DNA of 64,000 nt, taken from assembly GCA_949752735.1 (NCBI GenBank), contig OX457044.1, positions 13,255,294 through 13,319,293 of the forward strand, read 5' to 3'. Under the pieces are notes generated by a model. It made no database searches and was not told the DNA's origin. It was given only the letters and a program-made list of their open reading frames with translations. This DNA comes from Lumbricus terrestris. Its lineage: Eukaryota > Annelida > Clitellata > Crassiclitellata > Lumbricidae. Position 1 is the stretch's first letter. Each line of letters starts with the position of its first letter. A program made the position numbers and the translations under genes. This document shows, piece after piece, positions 11,320-22,859 of this stretch.

Positions 11320-13911
11320 ATCTTATCTTACACCAATGGCGCATCTCCCAACGTCTTCTGAACTCCAAGGAGACTGTCGACTGCCAACGCTCAGACTCTG
11401 GGAATCAAATTCTGTGTACTAGCTTTGCTGCATTTTTTGTCAACAGGAATAACAATCTGAAATGTAAAATTCCTAGATGTGCCGCTAATTTATTATGGAA
11501 TGACCTGCTGCTCGATTCTGACTTCTCTGGATTTGCCTCTACTAACTTACCAACTTCCATTTTGAAGTATGTAATCTTCTCAGAGGCATAGTCGGGAATT
11601 ATCCCCCAATTGATTTCATACTTACATCACTTATTCTCTCTTGTTCTGATGTTTTCTCTCACCTTATTGCGCACTTTGCCAATCTGTCTGTTGCTGAAGG
11701 GTGTTTCCCGTCATGCTTCAAATCTGTTCTAGTCACACCCTTGCATAAAAAATTTGATCTAGACTGCAGCAACCTTTCCAACTTCGATCTTAATAACATT
11801 TTCAAGATCCTTGAACGTTTCTTTCTTGCTCATATAAAGAAGCATATTTCTTCCTGTCCCTTCAGCTTACCAGGAAGGCTATCCCTTGTCGCTACACTGG
11901 ATAACTGGATAACATCTTCTCGTCTAGTGACTATGGAAAGGCCTGCCTCTCAGTATGTCTTGAGCTCAGTGGTACCGCTGTAACGATGTCCTTGGCATTG
12001 TCCATATCTGCTTATCTTGTTATATACATATATATGTCCGTTGCAACCACCAACTACTCCTTTCAAGGCTAATCAAAAGCTTCGGTTTCTCTAGGGCTAC
12101 TTTAAATTGATTAGCTTCTTATCTGGGTGACCGGAATCAGCAGGTGGGCATCGGCACCGCTTGGTCTGAGCTCACTCTTTGCAATGATCAAGTGCTACAG
12201 GAATCTGTCCTTGACCCTTTACTACTTACAGTCCTTACCTCTCCCAGTCAGTCGCATAGCTAATCACTTTGGAGTCCAACTACAGTAGTATGCGGATGAT
12301 ATTCAGCCCATACCGTAAAACGGGGTGACTTTGGCCCGCGGGGTGACTTTGGCCCAAATTGAAAAATTAGTTTGCACACCTCCGGGCTTCCGTAGTTATC
12401 ACGTGATTTTGACTTACTTTACAGCTGACGATATGCCATTATATGGCGAATATTTAAAACAAATTTGATTGATTTCATTGTAATATTTGTTGGAATTTTC
12501 CAGATTTGTTTGCAAGCATTAAAAATGTGAAAATTTTAAGATGTGCAAAATTATTTTTCTGTGAAAAATACCGTTAATAATACCGTGGGTGACAATTACA
12601 CTTGTCAATGTACATTATATTGGCATGTGTATGGCGCACTGTTTGTTCCGTGATGTCGCTAATAAGTAAGTTAAAAATGCAAGAACATTTTTGGGGGTGA
12701 CTTTGGCCCAAATTTGGGGTCACTTTGGCCCATATTCTACATTACTGTTGACGATGTATATATTATGTTTCTGTCAAAATTAATAAATGCATTTGCTTAA
12801 ACTTCACTTTCTATGATATGTTGACTGGTTTTTGGTTGAGCATACAGTACCAATTCTTGAAAGGTGACTTTGTTATAGGGCCTAGTCACATGTACGAGGG
12901 TGAACAATTTCCTGGTATGGTCAAAGCACTAAATAAACGAAGAACTCAAATCCTCTGTTTAGCTAGAAGTGATGTGAACTGGAACTGACCTGCAAATGTG
13001 GATAAGATATTCTACCATACAGCAGCAATTTTGAAAATTCCACCACATCTGCACGAGAATTGCTCCAAGTCCATTCATTGGAAAGTACGTGGAATTTGTG
13101 GACATTTCATTAGTCAGTTGACTTCTCACTAATCTTTTACACGTCTTTTATAAGTACCAGTAGCAGTACCATAGTCATTGTGTGTTAGTTTTAAGTGTAG
13201 ATATTGTTCAAAGTGATTCACTGAGATTGAGAAGCAGATGGAGCTCACGAACATTTCAATTGTCATAATTATGACTTCGCAGTAGCCCTTTACAAGTCTT
13301 TTACAAGTACCAGTACCGGTGTCATTTTTGTGTTAATTATAAGTTTATATATCTTTTAAAACACATTCCTTGGGCCAAAGTCACCCCAGCAATAGGTTGA
13401 CTTTGTCTAACAACGGCAAAACCATTGTGGGCCAAAGTCACCCCACCTGATGGGGTGACTTTGACCCACCCAAAAAACAGAGAAATAAAGGTTCAAATGT
13501 TACCACACAATTTTTTTTATTGTACACTTCTACTCTCTAACCCTATGCAATGCTAATGAAATTGCTAGATCAGCCATATTCATTCAGTCACATTATCGTT
13601 TTATTATAAAAACAAGTTGAAAATGGGCCAAAGTGACCCCGTTTTACGGTATTGTTCTGTCACGTACAGTTTGGTAAACTTAAACTTGAGGAGTGCTTAG
13701 TTCTGTTTCAATGGTTTGGGCATAAACTCAGACAAGTCTGAGGCAATTTTATTTGGGTCACGCCAGCATCTGCGTTCTTTCCCTACTTTCTGCGCAGATG
13801 TCGCTGGCACTGTCATGCCCCAGGCTGCCAGATGCTGTCGAAGCACTTAAGCTAGCATGCATTTGTAAATCTTGTTTCTATCACATCAGGGCAGTACGTC
13901 ACATCAGATCA
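11320..13911 (+). pseudogene. CR1/L2-like LINE, decayed, split by a TIR transposon
   Basis: A degenerate plus-strand LINE runs 11320-12312 and resumes at 13652-13911. Recognisable parts in order are a GCFPSCFKSVLVTPLHKK-like start of the RT domain (about 11695), LERFFLAHIKKHISS (11810), the RT catalytic motif as YADDIQ (about 12288) immediately before the insertion, and after it KLEECLV-like sequence, EAILFG-like sequence and CFYHIRAVRHIRSALT (about 13870). The frame reads through the insertion point once the inserted element and one TA are removed. Many stops and frameshifts are present. Confidence 0.7.
12313..13649. mobile_element. TA-target TIR element with CCGTAAAACGGGG ends
   Basis: The inverted ends CCGTAAAACGGGGTGACTTT and its mirror (AAAGTGACCCCGTTTTACGG at the right) are about 27 bp long with one mismatch and are flanked by TA (12311-12312, 13650-13651). 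The motif GGGGTGACTTTGGCCC or its complement recurs inside near 12335, 12690, 12714, 13372, 13428 and 13455, probably as transposase binding sites. There is no transposase. The TA target suggests a Tc1/mariner-like mobiliser, but the superfamily is not proven. Confidence 0.75.
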
Positions 13912-14384
13912 GCCCTGACGTCTTGGTCTCCTTCTTCGTCTGTCCTCCGACAGGCTTGCGCCAACGATGATGTTTCCAACTTGCTCTGATTTGGCACCTG
14001 ATTTTGTCCGCAGCATCCCTCATATCCATGCTCTGCGCCATTGGATCTTCTTTTATATTGTCCATCCAGGTCTTCGCTTGTCTCCCTCGACTTCTCTTTC
14101 CCTCCACATGCCCGTGCTGAGCTGTGGCTGGTAGCCTTTTGTCCTCCAATTGCGTCATGTACCCAAACCATGTGAGTCTTCCTTTACTGATCTTGTCCAC
14201 CACTGTTTCCTTTTGTCCATCTCCTCCTGAGTCACTTCGTTTTGGATCCTGTCTCTCCGACTTATACCCAATATTTTTTGCAGCTCATTTCCGCCACCAG
14301 TAATCTTCTCTCATCCTCTTTGCACAATTTACGTACACCAGCACTCTGCTCCATACAGTAGCACCATTAAGTGTTCCATACAGC

Positions 14385-15355
14385 AGTGGTTCTCAAACTT
14401 CTGCAGGCCGCGGACCGGTAATAATTTTTTTGGGAAGCTCGCGGACCGCTAACTTAAATGGCAAGCGCAATCAAAAGCGAACTATATTATTAAAAAATAA
14501 TCATAGGGCTATTTATTATTAGGGATTTGTTTAATTAATTAAAGCGTATTCCTAATAGCATTTAATTTGTTTCTCAATTAAGTTGTCATTTAATTGCAAT
14601 TAAAAAAGTTAAACTCAAAGTTTCAGAACAAAATTAGAAGTTTGCTAATGTTGGCCAATAAAGGGATCTGCAAAAATAGGTAATGACACATTACTAAGAT
14701 TTTGCGCCAATGATGGAAGCACCTACTCGAAATAAAACACAGAATATCACCACATTCTAAATATTGTGGATCATATTTTCGTGTGTGAACGGTTGATTAT
14801 TTTTTTATAGCTTGGATCGAATATGAAACCAGTTCAGAACAATCATTTTCTTCACTGAGTCTCAGTGAGTCTGGGCAGTCACGCTCTATCACTGTTCTTT
14901 CAGTTAAAAACAATGTCCTGACAGACTTGTTTACGTTTTGCTAATTTTTGAAATGCTTCAAATACATTTGTTTATATTTGAAATTCTATATTATGGTAGA
15001 AAATTAAAAGATCTACATCTAGTAATGCTTGATCAGCGTTTATTTGACTATAGTTCACCATAGATCAACAGAAATAAACAGATTGCGCAGTCATAGACGT
15101 AGAAAATTCAGAATAAATAAAATTGTTTGAATAGCCATTATATAGGCAAGTTAAAAATGGCACCGGTAATGTATTTTTTAAGTTAGAGACAGAATTTCGA
15201 ATAAACTTTGAGCAACAATTCGAATAATTTCACAATTTGAAATATATGAACTAATAATTATAATTTATTTTTCACTCTCAGACTTCTTCACGGACCAGTG
15301 ATCAGGACGCCGCGGACCGGCACCGGTCCGCGGACCACCACTTTGAGAACCACTG
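14385..15355. mobile_element. hAT element (CAGTGGTTCTCAAA ends), 971 bp
   Basis: The ends CAGTGGTTCTCAAACTTCTG and TTTGAGAACCACTG are inverted. A perfect 8-bp duplication CCATACAG flanks it (14377-14384, 15356-15363). Next to the ends lies a CCGCGGACCGG motif in both orientations. The interior is AT-rich and non-coding. The ends match the widespread hAT-Charlie-like consensus. It splits a LINE, which rejoins when it is removed. Confidence 0.9.
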
Positions 15356-15835
15356 CCATACAGTGTTCCATCTTCGTTCTTATCAAGATGCTGTTTGGTT
15401 TTCACATATTCTTACTCTGCTGTCCGAACATCGCTCCTGCAAGGCCAATTCTACGTTTGATGTCCTTTGTGCATTTCCAGTCCTCCGTTACCATAGCCCC
15501 AGATACATGAATTCTGTCACTTGTTCCAGCACCCTGTTCTCCAGTCTTACCTCCAGATCTTCATGTTTTTTCCCAACAGTCATTGTTATTTGTCTTTTCT
15601 GCATTAATTCTTAGGCCCAGTCTTTTGCTACTGTTGTCTACCCTGTCCGTCAGCTCCTGCAGCTGCTCTGGTGATTCCACTGAAAGGTCAATGTCGTCTG
15701 CAAAGCACAGGTTGTTGAGCAGTATGTGGTCCTCAAAAATTATTTTTCAGATTTCTTTAATGGTGTCCTTTCATTCTGTTTCCTTGCCTTATTAGTGAAT
15801 AAGTGTAAAATGTCAGCCTGATTGATTGATATTTA

Positions 15836-16305
15836 GTGGTCGCGCAATGCTTATGACTTTTCACCATTCGTGACAATGCAAAAAATAAGCAAATGACAGC
15901 ATTTAAAGTATGTGGACAAGGACTCTTTTAGAATTTAGATTTAAAAAATAAACTGATCATTGTAGAATGCATAAGAGTTTGAGTGGCATCTAGATCTACT
16001 GAATGCTGATATAAAGTTAATAATTTAGTCATAAAATAAATTTTTAGGGTTTTCGATTGTTGGAGTCTCAGCAGAATGCCTAACGCATACTTCATTGCGT
16101 CTAGGAAATGGGCTCTGTGCCAGATACAACCTGTATTACATACTTCTCCCCTTCATTTTTAGTGATGGATGATTTGTTTTCTTGAATGAGTTTAACAACC
16201 CCTCTCGGCATTGACGTTTACAACCCTAACACTCTTTGTACACTGTTTTGCCTTCTGACAATCCTGATTTGTTTCCATTGTTCAGTATCAGTCTCAGTTA
16301 GGAAG
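15836..16305. other. Intronic DNA, unrecognised
   Basis: No gene is visible. It probably belongs to the same inserted block as the degenerate gene at 16306-17222, but no ends could be found. Confidence 0.35.
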
Positions 16306-17222
16306 TCACTTAGTGGTTCTACTACCTGTAGGAAGTTTAAAGGTTTCACTGTCCCAAAATCTTCCACCTGTAAATACATGGCTCACCTGCAACTTGAATG
16401 TGTGTTTCGTTTTTGAATTTGAGATGCCTTGACCATCTTTTGCTGAACATGTTCCATGGTTGATGGCTGGGTCTAAAAAGGCCGAGGCTACCATCTCCTC
16501 ACACACATGATTATTACAAATTCTTAGAAAGAGCTTTGGTGGTTGCTGCAGAAATAACACAATTTGTTTTTGAACGCTTTGTACCTGAAAATAGACTTCA
16601 TTATTCGAAGGTCGCTGGATGGTGTTGTTATCGGGTTTGGACAAGACATCATGCTTCTGTGTATACCAGAGTAGGAAACAGGTTGATGTCTCTAACTGAC
16701 ATTTCTTCTGGACTGTGGGAAAGAATTGTTCTTTGAACATCAAGACTCTGATGGAATACAATATCTTTGCCATCCATCTGACCTCATGTACTGCTCTGGG
16801 TGCCATCGATCGGATTCCACGTGATGGAATTTCACTCAGAAAGGTGACAATGAGTTGAAGTAGTCCGTGGTAGTCGTCTCGATGCTGCTTGCTAAATTAA
16901 TAATTTTTGACGAATTAATTTGGATCAAGTTTGAGTTGATGAGTGCTACCAGAATATTTTTTACATTTCGGATCCTGAATTGTTGTCTGGAGATGACTTG
17001 CAACAGTTTCCATGAATGGCGAGCCCTCAGAGACCTACTTTTAACAGTGTGATGTCTGATGGGCCACTTGTTGATGGTGCAAAATGATTGTTTGAAATCA
17101 TGACCATGCATCACATAATGCTGACAAGCAAAATACAGTAGGTCTTTCTCAGAATAGTCTCTGTGCTTAATGCTGCAATGTCGAAGCACACCACTTTGAC
17201 TCTGTCTATACTCTATAGCCAC
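16306..17222 (-). pseudogene. Degenerate transposon-associated gene (CRHHI/RWMAK family)
   Basis: Minus-strand frames 17222-16836 and 16806-16306 read as consecutive parts of one protein: an LLYFACQHYVMH-like block (family form ACRHHI), then MAPRAVHEVRWMAKILYSIR, MFKEQFF and VCEEMVASAFLD. I know this order (ACRHHI, RAPGAxHxARWMAKxIYSIK, FKEQF, EELVxLAFFD) from a large family of repeat-borne proteins in invertebrate genomes, probably hAT-related transposases. A related fragment lies inside a hAT-type element at 27994-29937. The frame is broken and parts are missing. The function is inferred only. Confidence 0.55.
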
Positions 17223-17997
17223 AATCTTTCAACAGTATCACAACAGCTTGTCTTGTTTTTCGTCTGTGCCAAGATCTAACCTTTGCACTCCGAGTAATTA
17301 ATTCACTTTATAAAAAAATGTATATTTGATACCAGTAGCCATAGGCGGAGACCTGGTCCGGAAATTGAGGGGTGGGACGAATGAGTACATTCTCCATTTG
17401 TTCTTGACTATTATTTGTTGGTGGCTCTGTCAACACTGTGCTGTCCACAGCGTTGCAATCATTGTTCTGCTTTTCTTAGTGTTGTTTCCATCTCTAATCT
17501 TTCCCTGTCTTCTAGTGGTCTCCCATCTTTGTTCTTTGCTGTTGGTATTCTTGTTTTTTGCATTGCCACATATTTCTCTTGTTATTTGGAATGGCTTCCC
17601 CATGTTCTCTTCTCACTGCTCTCTACCTTACTGCATTTTTCTCCTCAAGTCACCTCTCCTTCCATCCTTTTGCCTTCTTTTTGATTTCTTTACTTATCTT
17701 GTTGTGCCTTTCCCTTTTTCCTCGCTATCTGCTTTTGTTGTCCTCATATCTCTTCTCTGATCACTCATGTCCAGCACTTCTCTTGAGATTCATGGTTTCT
17801 TCCACTGTTTTTCCTCTATCGTAGCACCTGTTGTTGCCACTTCCGTATAGGTGTTTATCACTTCCCTCTTTGTTTCTTCTACTGTGTTCAACTGTTCATG
17901 TTGTCCCAATTACCAGTCTCCACCTGTTGCAAATTGCTGCCTGACATATTTTTCTCTGAATCTTTCCACTTCGAATCTTCTTTCTGACAGCTCTCTG

Positions 17998-18310
17998 TGC
18001 ACTACTCTCATCTTGGCAGCTGGCTAAGATTGACTTGGCTAAGATTGACACATGAGCTTCCCCTTGTAACCTTCTCTACCTCTGTTCGAGACCTTGGTGT
18101 CATCTTAGACCAAGAACTCTCCTTCTCTAAACACATCTCTTCCATGTCAGGTGCCTGCTATTATCAAATTCGACCGCTGCACGTCGTAGCTCGCTCGCTT
18201 TCATTCACAGCATCTTCTACTCTTGTCCATGCCTTTGTTTGCAGCCGTTTGGATTACTGCTCCTCTATTTATGTTGGCCTTCCACAGGTCCGCCTGCTTC
18301 CACACACTGG
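17998..18310 (+). pseudogene. CR1/L2-like LINE fragment
   Basis: The plus-strand frame contains VRDLGVILDQELSFSKHISS, YYQIRPLHVVARSLS and VHAFVCSRLDYCSSIYVGLP, the strongly conserved region after the RT active site of CR1/L2 LINEs (DLGVxLD, HI, YyqLR, LVxAFVxSRLDYCNsLl). It is truncated at both ends. Confidence 0.75.
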
Positions 18311-18603
18311 ATTCATAGTTTGTGCACTTTTTGAAAATATATTTAAAATTTAAAGCCAGCGCATATGTAGGGAACCCACGTAACTCCCTTCCAAAGGACT
18401 AGGGACACAGGCTACATGTTATCACATACTTTCGGTGGCCTGGGGCCAGTTTAGCTCTGATGCCACTTCCGGGTAGTCAGTCTACAGGCTATAAGTAGAG
18501 CAGGGAACCATTCTATAGTCTATTTTTAGCTGAGGTAGAATCGGCCCTTGAGAACAATGAAGAAAATCAGATGGATGGAACATATGACAAATTGAAGAAA
18601 GAG

Positions 18604-19680
18604 CAGGGGCGCAACCAGAACATTTTCCTGGGGGGTGCTCAAAATTATTACTGTATAAGCACCGAAGGTGCGAAGCAGCGAGTGCCGAAGGCACGAAGCC
18701 AATGCCGACTAGAGGGTTTGGGGGAGCGCCGTAAACTCCCCCAGCGGAGCCCCAGAAACCAACGCATTTTTTACTTATGACATCAGCTATGACATCAGGC
18801 TCTTGTTTGCCAGCTGTATTTATGAGCGATAAAGTCATGAAAACTTCTGAAAAACATGGTTTAAGACTTCAAAAATGTTCTTTCCCAAATGTTTTAGACA
18901 TGTTGGATTTGCACAGTGCACAGTGACTTTGCTGTCATTTTTACAAAATAGCTCATGATCTCAGTGCTCATAGACGTGATATAAGTTTTCAATAAATGTT
19001 TCTTCCCATCGTTTAAATTTTTTTAACATTTAACCTATAAGCTGTATACATACTGTAATGACAGCATTTTAGGCTGACGTCTTAACAAAATTGCTCATTA
19101 TGATAAACAGTAAATTAATACTGCAAAAATTTATAATAATATTTTTGAAATATTTATAACATATTGGGGGATATAAACATCTCCAACCCCACCACAAACT
19201 TTGGGGGTTTAAAACTTCAGAGTTTAGCCTCACAATTACTTACGTCTCCCTATCACCCTAATTTGAAGGAAATAATTCTTAATTAGACCTTAATAAAATA
19301 GCACACACGGTATATCAATTATGTCGAAACATATTATCAATAAATTGGCGAGCCACTGTATAGCTGTAATGTAAATTCATTCATATCACTAACGCTTTTA
19401 ATTCATCACTATTCAAATTCTCGGGACCCAGACAAACTCAGGTAGACAAGCTAAACACTGAAATCTATAGTGCTTTATGAACCGTGAATTTGCGTAAGAT
19501 TATAATACAGAAGAATGAAGAAACTTGCTTGATTGTATAATCTGAAAGAGCGAAAGACCCCCTACCCCCCCACCCCCGCCCACAAAAAACTCATCGGATT
19601 TGGAAAAATTGTGTGGGTCACCTTTTTAGCCCTGGGGGGTGCTCAAGCACCCCCCCAGCACCCCCCTGGTTGCGCCACTG
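18604..19680. mobile_element. hAT-type element (CAGKGGCGCAACC ends), 1077 bp
   Basis: The left end CAGGGGCGCAACCAG and right end CTGGTTGCGCCACTG are inverted with one mismatch. A perfect 8-bp duplication AGAAAGAG flanks it (18596-18603, 19681-19688). GGGGGGTGCTCAA-type subterminal motifs lie at both ends. It is AT-rich, has no transposase, and sits in a LINE. Confidence 0.88.
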
Positions 19681-19831
19681 AGAAAGAGCTCTGATAGACT
19701 ACACACAGTAAAAGAGAGACAAAGGAAGTGGGTCACAGATCAGGAGCAGACTCACTGCTAAGAACGGCCATTGAAAGAGAAATGTAAGGGAAGCGAACAA
19801 GAGCAGGACAATGACGTATGATAGGCTGCTG

Positions 19832-20458
19832 GGGCCAAATTCATGTCCTTGTCTTATATCCTAGTCGCTGACTAAATCTGGCTAGTTGGCAACTAATGGA
19901 TAAATAGGATTCACCACTACCTCTTAGTCGTCTAAGTGAAGACTAGCGCTAGTCGATCTATGAGGGTCATGTAAGCCTCTAGTCGCTGTCTTAAAGGCAA
20001 AACATGGCCGGCGGGACATTCGCGATTCGTCCACTTCGATGTGGTTTACAAGAGTGTTTTAGAGGCTCCACATTTAATTCCGCTGACTGTGAGACAAGAA
20101 ACTGATTTATGCTTTTTGTTTTCGCCGTCACAAAATGCCTTTAATGTGTGACAAAATGCATTTTAGATCGCAAAATGTACCGCCTGAGAAATCTTCCACG
20201 AGCAATGTAACGTTTATGTTTATTTCCATATATGCGGACAGCCCATTTAATTATATAATGTCTGTGGGATGACCGCCTATTAATATCTCTTGCGCATGCA
20301 CGCTAACTTAAACCACGTTTTAGTTGCTGCCTAAATAAGTGGTCTTCTAAGTGTGTCTTGTGAATCACACATGTTGCAAGCACAAAGACGTGTCGTTGTT
20401 AGTTGTATCTTAGGGCTTAGGTGGTACTTAGGCTAAGACAAGGACATAAATTTGGCCC
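19832..20458. mobile_element. Harbinger-type MITE, 627 bp
   Basis: The ends GGGCCAAATTCATGTCCTTG and CAAGGACATAAATTTGGCCC are long inverted repeats (about 25 bp, one mismatch in view). The flanking direct repeat CTG (19829-19831, 20459-20461) is 3 bp. GG(G)CC ends plus a 3-bp duplication fit PIF/Harbinger (ISL2EU-like). The interior has repeated CTTAG/CTAAG motifs and no coding sequence. The LINE reading frame (RLLDWMM) is restored when one CTG and the element are removed. Confidence 0.75.
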
Positions 20459-20659
20459 CTGGACTGGATGATGACAAATGGATATGAAAAGTTCGAAGGA
20501 GAGAGATCCAACATCGAGATTTATGTCAGACACATAAACCTGCCTAGGAGGCAGAGAACTAGAGGAGGGAATAAACTAGGCCTTTGGTTCCAGAAATTAA
20601 AAGTTAACCAATAACATATGTGACACCGGGGGTCAAAACCCGTCACATGTCTGTTTTTG

Positions 20660-20914
20660 CCTTTTTCAGTCGTATCCTACAGTATTTTGCTTCAAAATAC
20701 TTTTTACAGAATAAAAATATCTTTTTTTAACCAGGAAAGCAGAGGCCTGAGAGCTGACCTCCTGAGGTATTCCACTAGGCAGAACGCGCACAGACAACAA
20801 ACTCCCATTGAAAAACACCGACTGGCTCCGCCCGCGTAGATAGGATCCGATCCAGTCTGGCGCCACCGAGCATACGCTCAGAAATGTCATCACTGCCAAA
20901 ATGCGGACCTTCAA
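20660..20914 (-). pseudogene. LINE reverse transcriptase fragment
   Basis: A minus-strand frame contains DWIGSYLRGRSQSVFFNG and VRVLPSGIPQ, the segment leading into RT motif B (xGxPQGS) of jockey/CR1-type LINEs. The PQG is followed by a divergent sequence, so the copy breaks inside motif B. Confidence 0.6.
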
Positions 20915-20939
20915 AAGTGCAGGCCCCTCAAAACTGTGG

Positions 20940-21435
20940 GCCCAGGAGTGATATTTTCATTAATGATAAGTAAAATTAGAATCGAAAATATTGATTTCCG
21001 TTCAGTGTAACTTTAACTGTAACTGAAATTATTTTGAGAATGAAAACTGAATAGGAACTGAAATTAAGCACAGTGAACGAAAATTAGAATGAAGACGAAA
21101 ATTAATTTTAGGATGGAAATTCATGAAAAAATTGAAAATTTGGGTTCTTAACCAGACTTCTAATAGGTGGGAGAAGAGACTGTCAGCTAATGTCGCTGAA
21201 AATAGGAGGTTCTTTAAAATTAAGAAGCATATCGATAATGAAAATGCTCGAACTTGGTTTAATTTGAGGCAAGTTCTAGGTCTATAAAGAAGTAAGATTG
21301 AAATTATTTCTGTGCAAGAACTGAATTGAGAATTGAAATTATTGTAAAAACTGAAATTGAAGTACAACTGAAATTTTTTGCAGAACTGTAATTGAATTAG
21401 AACTGAAATTGAGGACGTCCAAACTGAAATAGAAG
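20940..21435. repeat. Degenerate GAACTGAAATT repeats
   Basis: The motif (G)AACTGAAATTGA recurs many times with substitutions, especially at 21000-21060 and 21300-21430. It forms an old minisatellite. The minus-strand open frame across it is a by-product. Confidence 0.6.
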
Positions 21436-21439
21436 TTAA

Positions 21440-22145
21440 CCCCTTTCGTGTGGAATTAAATTTTTCTAAACCCGCCGTCCTTGTGGAATTATTTCTCCCA
21501 GGTTTGGTACTCCAATGCATTGCACTTTCCGGTTTCTGGACTATACCTTGATAGAGAATTAGTGCCAGAAGCACCTTTATCTCACCCGAATTAGTGTCCG
21601 TCCAGTTATTCAGTCGTGATCTTGTTCGTCATCATCCACACCCACATCGTAATCAACAGTGTTGTCACTGTCTTCATCGTCACCTTCTACTCATCTTCGG
21701 AACTTTCGTCATCATCAGAATCTATAAGATCTTTCTCGTCAGAATTTGTAATATGTTGCAAAGCAGCAGCTAGTTCAGCGGCGCTGAGCTTTCTTTTTTT
21801 ATTCAAAGTCTCCGTATTAGACATAACTGTCACTAAAAAAAGTCAGATTGTTGTATAATAAAACAGTAATATGAATAGATATTCGCCCGAAGTCCACAAA
21901 AAAATTCGGAAGTGTGTCCGATGATGTTGAAGAGTAAATACACCAAAAGCTGCTGTTGTTTGTCGAAATTTTACTAACCACTGCTGTCATCTACCGAATC
22001 AAAACGCAAAAACGATGTTAGAACGTAATATTACGGCCATCACAGTGCGTGGAAGTCAAAGGCTAATGAAAACGTAATATTACGTTCCCCACAATGACGT
22101 CCGGTTTGGCGCAAACGTAATATTACGTTCCGCACACGAAAGGGG
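21440..22145. mobile_element. Non-autonomous piggyBac element, 706 bp
   Basis: The ends CCCCTTTCGTGTGGAA and TTCCGCACACGAAAGGGG are inverted and flanked by TTAA (21436-21439, 22146-22149), the piggyBac signature. The palindrome ACGTAATATTACGT occurs several times near the right end. The interior keeps the beginning of a transposase gene on the minus strand, but the catalytic part is deleted. Confidence 0.88.
21687..21824 (-). pseudogene. piggyBac transposase N-terminus, truncated
   Basis: A 45-codon frame starts at an ATG (21824) and ends at a stop (21687). It begins MSNTETLNKKRKLSAAELAA and continues into an acidic tract rich in S, D and E (DSDDDESSEDE). A short basic start, an LSAxEIxxAL helix and a Ser/Asp/Glu-rich stretch are the usual N-terminus of piggyBac transposases. 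The rest of the gene, including the DDD catalytic domain and the C-terminal zinc finger, is missing between here and the left end. As it stands it could encode only a short acidic peptide. Confidence 0.7.
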
Positions 22146-22859
22146 TTAAACAAAAATTATTTGCTGAAGTAAAATATCACCGGGTGCCGGGTGCTGCAGT
22201 ACTCTTAGCTCAGTGCTGTTCAACTTTTTTGACACCATGGGCCTCAGAAGTAATAAGTCTTGAAGCCGAAGGCCGCATCAGTAAATTCAAAGGCAACAGT
22301 TAAATTTAGTGATTATAATTAACGTCATTATGGAATGATTATTATGTTATATGAATAATAATAATGCAAAATACCCAGACCACCTTTGGACTACTCTTAA
22401 GGACAACCCTTTTGACGCTATGCAGTGCTCGTGAATAAGCTGGTACCCGCGCTTGGCTTTCGAGTAGCGCTTTAGAAGTTTAGAGATTACGATTATGATG
22501 TTGCCACAACTAATTAAGATATTACGTTTGCTTTCGTGATCACTGATCACTCGAACAAAGGGGCCCTCGTTTAGGTTTGAGACCTGACAAGGCTGACATT
22601 GATTAATTAGTGTGACGGATGACTGGGCACCGCTGAGCACAGGGCCAAGGAAGTTTATTGCACCTGTGTATTTGATGTATAGCCTGTATGAGTGTATGTG
22701 GCAAGGGTGAATATTTGAACGTAAGCCTATACTATAGATATCTATGGGCCTATGGGCTCATACACACACAATCACACATATCAAGCATCAATTGCACGCA
22801 TGCAGTTGAAATTGAGTTTGATATTTTGACACCTCAATGCAGTTGGCAATAATAATTAT

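Larger units (their letters stand above)
13912..17985 (-). pseudogene. LINE ORF2 fragment in three pieces
   Basis: The minus strand carries one LINE in the order 17985-17400, 15835-15364, 14376-13912. The first piece resembles the endonuclease-RT linker (REVLDMSDQRR). The second has the RT motif ADDIDLSVESPEQLQELTDR and TEFMYLG. The third has the C-terminal RLTWFGYMTQLEDKRLP, HVEGKRSRGRQAKTWMDNIK. It is interrupted by the hAT at 14385-15355 and by a block at 15836-17395 containing another degenerate gene. It abuts a CR1-like LINE on the left. The clade is probably RTE-like, and the copy is inactive. Confidence 0.7.
18535..20600 (+). pseudogene. LINE C-terminal fragment split by two DNA transposons
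   Basis: Pieces at 18535-18603, 19689-19831 and 20459-20600 join into one LINE tail: IRWMEHMTN, then a region like VKERQRKWVGH and LRTAIEREM, then across the second insertion RLLDWMMTNGYEKFEGERSN. It is the same family as 6374-6757. Removing the hAT (18604-19680) and the Harbinger-type MITE (19832-20458), each with one target duplication, restores continuity. Confidence 0.65.

Noticed and set aside
17326..17760. 144-codon hydrophobic plus-strand frame resembling a membrane protein
   Set aside because: It lies opposite a minus-strand LINE linker rich in charged codons, whose complement reads as hydrophobic residues.
21029..21574. 181-codon minus-strand frame
   Set aside because: It is made of degenerate AACTGAAATT repeats and crosses the piggyBac left end; no protein features.
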